Under the pieces are notes generated by a model. The model had not been told where the DNA came from and did not search any database. It saw only the letters and a list, made by a program, of their open reading frames with translations. Shown here in pieces: positions 1 through 5,755 of a DNA stretch of 5,886 bases; within the stretch, counting starts at the first letter, position 1; the number at the start of each line of letters is the position of its first letter. The DNA comes from Fidelibacterota bacterium. Lineage in GTDB: Bacteria > Fidelibacterota > Marinisomatia > Marinisomatales > TCS55. The position numbers were made by a program, and so were the translations under genes. Location: NCBI GenBank assembly GCA_002701875.1, contig NZWI01000058.1, positions 12,949 to 18,834 of the forward strand, read 5' to 3'.

Positions 1-531
1 GAGACTGGATCTGCACTTACATGGAAATATCCAAGTTGCATATTAAAAGGAAATAATTCAGTAGGTGAATTTTATTCAGTGGCTTTATCAAATAATTTTC
101 AACAAGCTGATACAGGAACAAAGATGATTCATCTTGGCAAAAATACAAAAAGTACAATTATATCAAAGGGTATTTCAGCTGGTAAGGGTCAAAATACATA
201 CCGTGGTGGAGTTAAAATAATGAAAAATGCCGAGAATGCTCGAAACTATTCTCAGTGTGATTCTATTTTGATTGGTGATAAATGTGGCGCCCATACATTC
301 CCTTATATTGATGTTAGAAATCCATCCGCTCAAATGGAGCATGAAGCATCAACATCAAAAATTGGTGAAGACCAATTATTTTACTGTAACCAGCGCGGAA
401 TATCTACTGAAGATGCTGTATCATTGATTGTAAATGGGTTCTGCAAAGATGTCTTTAATGAACTTCCAATGGAATTTGCTGTGGAAGCACAAAAATTAAT
501 GGAAGTAAGTCTAGAGGGCGCAGTGGGATAA
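1..531 (+). CDS. sufB: SufB, Fe-S cluster scaffold subunit (C-terminal 176 residues, 5' truncated by window edge)
   Basis: SufB is the core subunit of the cytosolic SufBC2D scaffold on which new Fe-S clusters are built. The frame is open from base 1 and ends at TAA 529-531. The 176 visible residues correspond to about the last 36% of a protein of roughly 495 aa, so the start lies upstream of the window. Family motifs are clear: [13 protein letters not shown] at the left edge, [28 protein letters not shown] and the tail [15 protein letters not shown]. The Cys in SQCDSILIG (codon 256-258) matches E. coli SufB C405, which receives sulfur. The Glu in MEHEAST (codon 343-345) matches E434; both are reported as essential in E. 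coli. The tail is paralogous to that of SufD downstream (LFYxxxRGIS, then IxNGFxK). sufC follows after 42 bp. Seen: motifs and stop. Inferred: an intact protein upstream. Confidence 0.97.
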   Translation, partial: ETGSALTWKYPSCILKGNNSVGEFYSVALSNNFQQADTGTKMIHLGKNTKSTIISKGISAGKGQNTYRGGVKIMKNAENARNYSQCDSILIGDKCGAHTFPYIDVRNPSAQMEHEASTSKIGEDQLFYCNQRGISTEDAVSLIVNGFCKDVFNELPMEFAVEAQKLMEVSLEGAVG

Positions 532-573
532 AATTAATTTTTTAATTTTATTAATTATCAATACACACTTCGA
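532..573 (+). other. AT-only spacer between sufB and sufC with a weak inverted repeat
   Basis: This is the longest gap inside the suf core. It contains AATTAAT (532-538) and ATTAATT (550-556), a 7-bp pure A/T inverted repeat with an 11-nt loop. There is no GC stem and no clear T tract after it, so it is unlikely to be a terminator. No Shine-Dalgarno precedes the sufC ATG at 574. In sequence this AT-rich, such repeats arise easily by chance. Confidence 0.2.
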
Positions 574-1314
574 ATGTTAATAATCAAAAATATACATGCT
601 AGCGTTGATGAAAAAGAAATTCTGAAAGGAATTGATTTATCCGTGAAGCCTGGTGAGCTACATGCCATAATGGGACGAAATGGTTCTGGTAAAAGTACCC
701 TTGCTAATATCATCACAGGTCGAGATAATTTTATAGTCACTGAAGGTTCTATAACTTATAATGGGATTAATCTACTTGATATGGCAACGGAGGATCGTGC
801 CTTGGCTGGGATCTTCATGTCATTTCAATACCCTGTTGCAATTCCAGGAGTAAATAATGCTTATTTTTTAAGAGCAGCACTCAATGCAAAGTTAAAACAT
901 CATGGCAAGAGTGAAGTTAATGCTGCTGACTTCATGAGGTTGATGCGCGAAAAAGTTAAATTAGTAAATTTAGATGAATCATATTTAAGCAGGGCAGTAA
1001 ATGATGGATTCTCAGGTGGAGAGAAAAAAAGAAATGAGATTTTACAAATGCTTACCCTTGAACCTGAATTATCTATACTTGACGAAACTGACTCCGGCCT
1101 GGATATTGATGCATTAAAGACCATTGCTGAGGGTGTAAATAATTTTAGAAATAAAAATAGATCATTTTTGGCCATAACTCATTATCAACGGCTACTTCAG
1201 TATATGCATCCGGACTATATTCATGTATTAATAGATGGTAAAATTGTGAAATCGGGTGATATTGAACTCGCCAATCAATTAGAGGAAAAAGGTTATTCTT
1301 GGCTAGAATCATGA
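574..1314 (+). CDS. sufC: SufC, ABC-type ATPase of the SUF scaffold
   Basis: SufC is the soluble ATPase of the SufBC2D complex; its ATP-driven dimerisation reshapes SufB/SufD during cluster assembly. It is a cytosolic ABC protein with no membrane partner. The protein is 246 aa, the usual family length. Motifs in order: Walker A GRNGSGKST (34-42), Q-loop Gln85, signature FSGGEKKR (146-153), Walker B LSILD (166-170) with catalytic Glu171, D-loop SGLD (174-177) and H-loop His203 in ITHY. SufC proteins usually have GPNGSGKST, so Arg35 in place of Pro is a small deviation outside the phosphate-binding residues. The ATG start fits the family N-terminus (LxIKNIHASV), and an in-frame TAA lies at 535-537 with no other start between. 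No Shine-Dalgarno is visible. The 3' end overlaps the sufD start as ATGA, suggesting coupled translation. Confidence 0.98.
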   Translation: MLIIKNIHASVDEKEILKGIDLSVKPGELHAIMGRNGSGKSTLANIITGRDNFIVTEGSITYNGINLLDMATEDRALAGIFMSFQYPVAIPGVNNAYFLRAALNAKLKHHGKSEVNAADFMRLMREKVKLVNLDESYLSRAVNDGFSGGEKKRNEILQMLTLEPELSILDETDSGLDIDALKTIAEGVNNFRNKNRSFLAITHYQRLLQYMHPDYIHVLIDGKIVKSGDIELANQLEEKGYSWLES

Positions 1315-2585
1315 AACAATTTCAAAAACAATTTGATGATCTATTAGCTTATTGGCCTGATGAAGATCAGGAACTACGCAAATTAAGATCAACAGCATTT
1401 GATCAATTTAAAAATCTAGGTATCCCTACAAAACAGTTAGAAGACTGGCAATTCACAGATTTTTCATCATTAAAAGAAATAGATTATCGATTATCAGGCG
1501 CCGAAGATTTACCTCAATTACCGGATGATATAACAGAACAAGTTTCAAACACATACCTTCTTTTTATGATCAATGGCCATTATCAACCCGATTTGAGTGA
1601 TATACCTGAATCAATATCTGTAACTACTAACCTTGAAAATTTTAAAGCAAATAAAGAATTATATCTAGATCATAAAAACTTGAATCCATTTAGTGCATTG
1701 AATACGTCTATGATGAATTCGGGTGTATCAGTCACTATTGATTCGAATGTGATTTTGGAAAAACCAATTCAAGTTATCTATGCGATGATGGATATCTCAG
1801 ATCCTCTCATGAATCACCCTAGGTTTGTTTTTCAAATTGGGCATAATTCACAAGCAACAATTATTGAACATTATATTGGATCAACAGACATGCCTTATTT
1901 CACTAATCCTGTATCTAATGTTACTATAAAAAATAATTCAGTATTAAATCACTTTCGCATTGAAGCGGAAGATCCGCTAGCAAGTCATATCGCCACATCT
2001 AATTATTCACTTGGAACTGACGCGCAGCTACATAGTGTATCAATTTCCTCTGGCAGCAAACTCTTTCGCCACAATATTAATTTGAATTTCAATGACAAGG
2101 GTGGGAATGCGAGTTTGAATGGACTATCTACAATTAGGGAAGATCAACATCATGATCAAAATATAATTATTGATCATTCTCATAATACCTGCCAAAGCCA
2201 ACAGTTATTTAAATATATATTATCTGATAAATCATCTGGTGTTTTTAATGGTAAAGTGGTTGTTCAAGAAGGCACAAAACATACGGAAGCTGATCAAACA
2301 AATAAGAACTTATTGTTAAGCCCTAAAGCAACCATGAATACCAATCCTCAATTAGAAATCTATTCAGAAGATGTAAAATGTTCACACGGATCGACGACTG
2401 GTCAAATTGATACCGAAGCACTGTTTTATCTTCAATCAAGAGGAATAAGTAAAGCCAAAGCCATAGAGTTAATTATCAATGGATTTGCCAAGGAAATTAT
2501 TGAACAAATAAATAATGAGGACGTAAAAACTTATATTAATAATAAAGTCACAAATTGGCTAGAAAGCGTTCTAATCGATGCCTAG
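1311..2585 (+). CDS. sufD: SufD, Fe-S cluster scaffold subunit
   Basis: SufD is the SufB paralogue that pairs with SufB and SufC in the SufBC2D scaffold; the SufB-SufD interface is where the nascent cluster forms. The protein is 424 aa against 423 in E. coli. The N-terminal part is the divergent helical region (RSTAFDQFKNLGIPTKQLEDW, about 26-46). It is followed by the beta-helix core, then HTEADQTNKNLLLS (324-337) and LEIYSEDVKCSHGSTTGQ (348-365). Cys357 and His359 match E. coli C358 and H360, the latter needed for cluster assembly. The C-terminal helices carry ALFYLQSRGIS (370-380). I chose ATG 1311 over an in-frame TTG at 1299 because ATG overlaps the sufC stop by 4 bp (ATGA), the standard coupling arrangement. 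A purine stretch AAAAAGG lies about 18 nt upstream. The 3' end overlaps sufE by 8 bp. Confidence 0.97.
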   Translation: MKQFQKQFDDLLAYWPDEDQELRKLRSTAFDQFKNLGIPTKQLEDWQFTDFSSLKEIDYRLSGAEDLPQLPDDITEQVSNTYLLFMINGHYQPDLSDIPESISVTTNLENFKANKELYLDHKNLNPFSALNTSMMNSGVSVTIDSNVILEKPIQVIYAMMDISDPLMNHPRFVFQIGHNSQATIIEHYIGSTDMPYFTNPVSNVTIKNNSVLNHFRIEAEDPLASHIATSNYSLGTDAQLHSVSISSGSKLFRHNINLNFNDKGGNASLNGLSTIREDQHHDQNIIIDHSHNTCQSQQLFKYILSDKSSGVFNGKVVVQEGTKHTEADQTNKNLLLSPKATMNTNPQLEIYSEDVKCSHGSTTGQIDTEALFYLQSRGISKAKAIELIINGFAKEIIEQINNEDVKTYINNKVTNWLESVLIDA

Positions 2586-2988
2586 CATAATTGATACACT
2601 TAATACAATACGGGATGAATTTGCCATATTTAGTGATTCCAGAGATAAATATATTTTTTTGGTGGATCTTGCAAAAGACCTTGATGGCCTATCTGAAAAA
2701 GAAAAAATTGAAGAAAATCGTATTCATGGCTGTACATCTCAAGCTTGGGTCACTTGCAATAACAACGGTGAAAAATATTTTTTTCAAATGGATTCAGATG
2801 CAATGATAGTTAGAGGTCTTCTGTCTTTAATAGAACGATCGTTTAATGATCACACAAAAGAAGAAATATTAGACATTGATGGTAGCCAATTTCTTGAGTC
2901 AGTTGGTCTAGGACATTCCATCAGTAGTCAGCGAACAAATGGTTTTAGCAATGCCATAAATAAAATTCAAACAGAGTTATTGGATTAA
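2578..2988 (+). CDS. sufE: SufE, sulfur acceptor and activator of SufS
   Basis: SufE takes the persulfide from SufS and carries it to SufB, and it stimulates the desulfurase. The protein is 136 aa, typical for the family. The N-terminus has the usual pattern (IRDEFAIFSDSRDKYIFLVDL, in parts 11-31). The acceptor Cys is Cys52 in HGCTSQAWV (50-58), matching E. coli C51 in GCQSQ. The C-terminal segment SQRTNGFSNAI is the family's conserved end motif. The ATG at 2578 sits inside the last codons of sufD (8-bp overlap) without a strong Shine-Dalgarno, so translation is probably coupled to sufD. It ends 2 bp before sufT. The CTSQ motif and the lack of zinc-ligand cysteines separate it from SufU. Its place between sufD and sufT, rather than next to sufS, is uncommon. 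Confidence 0.95.
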   Translation: MPSIIDTLNTIRDEFAIFSDSRDKYIFLVDLAKDLDGLSEKEKIEENRIHGCTSQAWVTCNNNGEKYFFQMDSDAMIVRGLLSLIERSFNDHTKEEILDIDGSQFLESVGLGHSISSQRTNGFSNAINKIQTELLD

Positions 2989-2990
2989 TA

Positions 2991-3545
2991 ATGTATTCAG
3001 ATATTGATGAACAAGTTATTTTAGAGCGTGACTGCGAAGCGACCCTTATACCCTTCGGTAATAAAATTACACTAAAGAAAGGTGAAGAAGGTCATATCAC
3101 TCAAGCCTTAGGTGGAAGTTATACTGTTATGATTAGAGGGAATTTAGCTCGTATCGAAGGTAGTGACGCAGATGCAATAGGTAAAGTTTCTGAAGTACAA
3201 CCTTGGTTAGAAGAAACAAATGAAGACGGGCAAATAAATGAAAAGGCTGTATGGGAAGCAATGAAAACATGTTACGATCCAGAAATCCCTGTTAATGTAG
3301 TTGACTTGGGTCTTATTTATTCTTGTAAAATCAGTGAGGATAAAAATGGTGGGTCAAATGTAGAAATAAAGATGACACTTACTGCGCCAGGTTGCGGTAT
3401 GGGCGACATGATCGCAACGGAAGTTAAACAAAAGATTGAAGGTGTGCCTGGCTCACATATAGTTACTGTAGAATTGGTTTGGGATCCACCTTGGGATCGT
3501 GAAATGATTAATGAAGCAGCACGACTCCAACTTGGCATGCTTTAG
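2991..3545 (+). CDS. sufT: SufT, long-form DUF59/MIP18 Fe-S maturation factor
   Basis: This belongs to the long SufT family (I recall TIGR03406, FeS_long_SufT), found almost only with SUF systems. Related SufT and MIP18 proteins help mature Fe-S client proteins; the exact reaction is not settled. The protein is 184 aa. Residues 1-75 form the N-terminal extension that defines the long type (LIPFGNKITLKKGEEGHITQ near 19-38). The DUF59 domain spans about 84-184, with DPEIPVNVVDLGLIY (96-110), TAPGCGMG (131-138, conserved Cys135) and WDPPWDREMI (164-173), then the family end AARLQLGM. Cys94 precedes the DPEIP motif. The ATG lies 2 bp after the sufE stop, and the TAG stop shares one base with the GTG start of sufS, so it is firmly inside the operon. 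No strong Shine-Dalgarno is visible. Confidence 0.93.
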   Translation: MYSDIDEQVILERDCEATLIPFGNKITLKKGEEGHITQALGGSYTVMIRGNLARIEGSDADAIGKVSEVQPWLEETNEDGQINEKAVWEAMKTCYDPEIPVNVVDLGLIYSCKISEDKNGGSNVEIKMTLTAPGCGMGDMIATEVKQKIEGVPGSHIVTVELVWDPPWDREMINEAARLQLGML

Positions 3546-4756
3546 TGCTTGATGTAAATCAAGTTAGGAATGATTTTCCAATCTTTAGAAAAAAAGATGG
3601 GGATTTCATTTATCTTGATTCTGCCTCAACTAGTCAAAAGCCAGAATCAGTTATTGAATCCATCTCATCCTATTATAACTCATATGCAGCAAATATTCAT
3701 CGTGCTCTTTATGAAATTGGAGAGAAAGCAACTGATCGATATGAAAGTGTACGTGAGAAAGTAAAACGATTCATTAATGTTCCAGATTCACATGTTGTCA
3801 TTTTTACGCGCAGCACAACAGAGTCAATAAATTTAATTGCTTATGCATGGGGGACAAAAAAACTCGCTAAAGATGATCAAATCCTGATAACAGAAATGGA
3901 GCATCATAGCAATATCGTACCTTGGCAATTATTAAGCTCACGATCAAATGCTTCACTAAACTACATACCAATAAAAAAAGATGGCACACTTGAATTAGAA
4001 GAATTAAAGAAAAATATTTCTTCCAAAACAAAATTGGTCAGCGTAAGTCATCAGTCAAATGTTTTTGGAACGATAAATCCAATAAATGATATTATTGATG
4101 AAGCCAAAAAGATTGGTGCCGTTACAGTTATTGATGGCGCACAAGCCGTTCCACATATGAAAGTAGACATTAAAGAACTAGACTGTGACTTTTATGCATT
4201 CTCTGGACACAAAATGTTAGGTCCAACTGGCGTTGGAGTATTAGTTGCCAGAAAAAATATTTTAGAAGAAATGGATCCATTTATGGGTGGTGGTGAAATG
4301 ATCAATACTGTAAATATGAATGAATCTACATGGAATGAAGTTCCATGGAAATTTGAAGCTGGAACTCCAAATATTGCCCAAGTGATTGGGCTGGGATCTT
4401 CAATTGATTATATAGAAAAGATTGGCATAGACATGATTCATCAACATGAGCAAGAATTACTTCACTATGGATTAGAAATTCTATCTCAAAATGAGGATAT
4501 TACTTTGTATGGTAAGGCTAAAAAACGTGGCGCAGTCATTCCTTTTAACGTGAAAAATATTCATCCTCATGACCTTGCAAAATTCTTAGATACAGATGGA
4601 ATCTGTATACGCGCTGGACACCATTGTGCTCAACCAATTATGAATAAGTTAGGAATATCAGCAACAGCGCGAGCAAGCTTTTATCTTTATAATACCAAAG
4701 AAGATATTGAATCTCTAGCGGAAAGCATTAAAAAAACAGTCGGTATTTTCAATTGA
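3545..4756 (+). CDS. sufS: SufS, group II cysteine desulfurase (PLP-dependent)
   Basis: SufS converts L-cysteine to L-alanine and leaves a persulfide on its active Cys, the sulfur source for SufE and the SUF scaffold. The protein is 403 aa, the usual size. Visible motifs: LDSASTSQKP (24-33), MEHHSN (118-123, His121 stacks on PLP), DGAQAVPH (197-204, Asp197 and Gln200 hold the cofactor), SGHKMLGPTG (220-229, Lys223 is the Schiff-base lysine), RAGHHCAQP (356-364, Cys361 catalytic) and TARAS (374-378, Arg376 binds substrate carboxylate). The RAGHHCAQP loop marks group II (SufS type), not IscS. One deviation is SHQSNVFG (168-175), where relatives usually have a hydrophobic residue at the Gln. The start is GTG 3545, overlapping the sufT TAG by one base, and it fits the family N-terminus (VRNDFPIF). 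It is the last gene of the recognised SUF core. Confidence 0.97.
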   Translation: MLDVNQVRNDFPIFRKKDGDFIYLDSASTSQKPESVIESISSYYNSYAANIHRALYEIGEKATDRYESVREKVKRFINVPDSHVVIFTRSTTESINLIAYAWGTKKLAKDDQILITEMEHHSNIVPWQLLSSRSNASLNYIPIKKDGTLELEELKKNISSKTKLVSVSHQSNVFGTINPINDIIDEAKKIGAVTVIDGAQAVPHMKVDIKELDCDFYAFSGHKMLGPTGVGVLVARKNILEEMDPFMGGGEMINTVNMNESTWNEVPWKFEAGTPNIAQVIGLGSSIDYIEKIGIDMIHQHEQELLHYGLEILSQNEDITLYGKAKKRGAVIPFNVKNIHPHDLAKFLDTDGICIRAGHHCAQPIMNKLGISATARASFYLYNTKEDIESLAESIKKTVGIFN

Positions 4757-4773
4757 TTTTTGCTTACTTTTCG

Positions 4774-4793
4774 TATAGAACTTAAAGTCTATA
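4774..4793. promoter_or_regulatory. near-perfect inverted repeat in the sufS-downstream gap; possible operator or mRNA hairpin
   Basis: The 20 bases TATAGAACTTAAAGTCTATA read as TATAG-A-ACTT-A-AAGT-CTATA: nine pairs with one bulged A (4779) around a single central base (4784). It ends exactly where the Shine-Dalgarno of the next gene begins. It lacks a following T tract, so it does not look like a terminator. As DNA it could be an operator; as RNA it could hinder ribosome access. A weak promoter could overlap it (TTGATT 4753-4758, 15 bp, TATAGA 4774-4779), but the spacing is short and I do not rely on it. Confidence 0.35.
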
Positions 4794-4799
4794 AAGGAG
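4793..4799 (+). promoter_or_regulatory. strong Shine-Dalgarno AAAGGAG for the 87-aa gene
   Basis: AAAGGAG lies 7 nt before ATG 4807, an optimal spacing. It is the strongest ribosome binding site in the window and fixes the start of the small gene. The upstream suf genes lack such sites and instead overlap or nearly touch. Confidence 0.8.
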
Positions 4800-4806
4800 T
4801 CTGAGA

Positions 4807-5070
4807 ATGAGTGATAATGGAAGTGAATCAAAAAAATATAAATATCTCGTAACCATGAGATGGTATGTAGAAACAGATGAAGAATTAGTTGCTGGAGCAA
4901 CTGAAACAGATGAAAAATTATTGGATCTAGTTCGTCATCGGAGCAATGGTGAACCCTGCGCTCCTGATTGCCCTACTCGTAATAATGAAGGTTACGGAAT
5001 TCTAGACTATCACTACTTTATGGGTGATAATAAAGATACATACATGTCTACAGATAAGATCAAAGGTTAA
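4807..5070 (+). CDS. 87-aa protein of unknown family with a CX3C pair
   Basis: I do not recognise this protein. It is real by its AAAGGAG site, ATG start, 50-bp gap from sufS and direct abutment on the next gene (TAA 5068-5070, ATG 5071). It is small and acidic, with no signal peptide or membrane segment, so probably cytosolic. The first ten residues are polar and likely disordered. YKYLVTMRWYVETDEE (11-26) looks like a beta strand followed by an acidic turn. The middle is helical in character (EKLLDLVRHR, 36-45). EPCAPDCPTR (49-58) holds the only two cysteines, Cys51 and Cys55, spaced CX3C with prolines. The tail is aromatic (GYGILDYHYFMG, 62-73). The cysteines and the suf context suggest metal, cluster or thiol chemistry, but that is inference. 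Codon use resembles its neighbours, with no sign of recent transfer. Confidence 0.85.
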   Translation: MSDNGSESKKYKYLVTMRWYVETDEELVAGATETDEKLLDLVRHRSNGEPCAPDCPTRNNEGYGILDYHYFMGDNKDTYMSTDKIKG

Positions 5071-5322
5071 ATGGATACTATTTTTCTGAATGATTTTTTA
5101 GATGATGGCATATTGAGAGAGAAAGTCTTTCGCCAAAAGGTTGCTGATATTGATTGGTCTCAATACAGTGATAAACGGGTTTTAATAAAAGGGTGTTCTG
5201 AAGTCCCAATTCCAACTTGGGCTTATCTTATATTAACTGCAGAACTATCTCAACATGTTCAAAGAATTTATTTCGGCGAATTAAGATCTGCTGTAAAAAT
5301 TTTTACTAAAGGAAAAGAATAG
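5071..5322 (+). CDS. 83-aa DUF2480-like protein, apparently a single-unit short form
   Basis: Function is unknown. From memory it resembles DUF2480 proteins, which in Bacteroidetes commonly sit beside sufE and DUF59 genes. Matching features are FLDDGILREKVFR (9-21), DWSQY (28-32), VLIKGCSEVPIPTWAY (37-52, the only Cys is Cys42) and IYFGELRSAVKIF (66-78). The DUF2480 proteins I recall are about twice as long and contain two related units, one with REKxFR/DWSQY/IPxWAY and one with IKGCS/VPxxAY/FGEACS. This protein combines both signatures in one unit. No signal peptide or membrane segment is seen. The ATG directly follows the upstream TAA, with AAAGG (5062-5066) 4 nt before it, so it is translated with the 87-aa gene. 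A role as a SUF accessory factor is inferred from context only. Confidence 0.82.
   Translation: MDTIFLNDFLDDGILREKVFRQKVADIDWSQYSDKRVLIKGCSEVPIPTWAYLILTAELSQHVQRIYFGELRSAVKIFTKGKE
5308..5313 (+). promoter_or_regulatory. Shine-Dalgarno AAAGGA supporting the TTG start of the dCMP deaminase
   Basis: AAAGGA ends 11 nt before TTG 5325, a slightly long but workable spacing. The only in-frame ATG nearby (5361) is 48 nt away and would remove conserved residues RVSWEKYF, so this site supports the TTG start. Confidence 0.5.
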
Positions 5323-5324
5323 TT

Positions 5325-5753
5325 TTGTCGCAAGAAAGAGTCAGTTGGGAAAAATATTTTATGAATATTGCAAAAGAGGTCGCAACACGATCTACTTGCG
5401 ATAGAAAACACGTCGGAGCTGTAATTGCTCGCAATAAAACTATTTTATCTACAGGTTATAATGGATCGATCAAAGGATTGGACCACTGCGATGAAGTAGG
5501 GCACGAAATGGAAAATACTCATTGCGTTCGAACTATTCATGCTGAGGCTAATGCAATCGTTCAAGCAGCGCGACATGGAATTTGTATTGAGAATAGCGAA
5601 ATTTTTGTTACAGCTTCCCCTTGCTATGATTGTTTTAAAATGATTGCAAATTCAGGAATTAATAAAATTTATTTTGGAGAGTTTTATCGCGATGAACGAA
5701 TTCGAGACCATGCCTCAAATCTTGGGATTGAGCTTATCGATCTATCGAATTAA
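5325..5753 (+). CDS. deoxycytidylate (dCMP) deaminase, ComEB-like
   Basis: The enzyme hydrolyses dCMP to dUMP and ammonia, feeding thymidylate synthase. It is cytosolic and belongs to the zinc-dependent cytidine/deoxycytidylate deaminase fold. The protein is 142 aa, close to the usual size. Motifs: SWEKYFMNIA (7-16), STCDRKHVGAVI (23-34), GYNGSIKGLDHCDE (44-57, substrate and regulatory region), CVRTIHAEANAI (67-78; His72 zinc ligand, Glu74 proton shuttle) and ASPCYDC (97-103; Cys100 and Cys103 zinc ligands). Extra Cys25, Cys55, His66 and Cys67 could hold the second structural zinc known in some dCMP deaminases. TTG 5325 is chosen because it keeps the conserved SWEKYF start and lies 2 bp after the upstream stop. 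The HAE and PCxxC motifs also occur in tRNA adenosine and riboflavin deaminases, but GYNG plus HCDE point to dCMP. Confidence 0.93.
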   Translation: MSQERVSWEKYFMNIAKEVATRSTCDRKHVGAVIARNKTILSTGYNGSIKGLDHCDEVGHEMENTHCVRTIHAEANAIVQAARHGICIENSEIFVTASPCYDCFKMIANSGINKIYFGEFYRDERIRDHASNLGIELIDLSN

Positions 5754-5755
5754 GC
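5732..5755. terminator. possible stem-loop over the dCMP deaminase stop codon at a convergent gene end
   Basis: GCTTATCGAT (5732-5741) pairs with ATCGA (5744-5748) plus TAAGC (5751-5755), leaving a two-base AT bulge; the loop is CT, or four bases if the top pair opens. The ten pairs include four G-C. It covers the TAA of the deaminase. No good T run follows on either strand (AATAATAAAGATT on the plus side), so it is not a classic intrinsic terminator. It may still end or protect both converging transcripts. Confidence 0.3.

Noticed and set aside
532..573. Terminator between sufB and sufC
   Set aside because: The only inverted repeat is pure A/T with an 11-nt loop and no T tract after it; interrupting transcription here would split an obligate complex.
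558..740. Minus-strand open frame over the sufC start
   Set aside because: It lies antisense to a clear ABC ATPase and its translation shows no family motif; it is a shadow of sufC.
900..1175. Minus-strand open frame of 91 codons inside sufC
   Set aside because: Antisense shadow of the conserved signature and Walker B region, with no own ribosome site.
1299..1310. Upstream TTG start for sufD
   Set aside because: It would add four residues not expected in the family; ATG 1311 overlaps the sufC stop as ATGA, a standard coupled start.
2591..2806. Plus-strand open frame within sufE in another frame
   Set aside because: sufE is certain from its HGCTSQ and SQRTNG motifs; the alternative frame has no recognisable content.
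3317..3538. Minus-strand open frame opposite sufT
   Set aside because: It mirrors the conserved DUF59 region and has no support of its own.
4757..4806. Fur box or IscR-type site in the gap after sufS
   Set aside because: The inverted repeat does not match the GATAATGATAATCATTATC pattern and lacks the CC/GG positions of IscR type 2 sites.
4715..4900. Minus-strand open frame spanning the sufS end and the 87-aa gene
   Set aside because: It overlaps two supported plus-strand genes and the strong Shine-Dalgarno; the hydrophobic translation reflects AT-rich antisense sequence.
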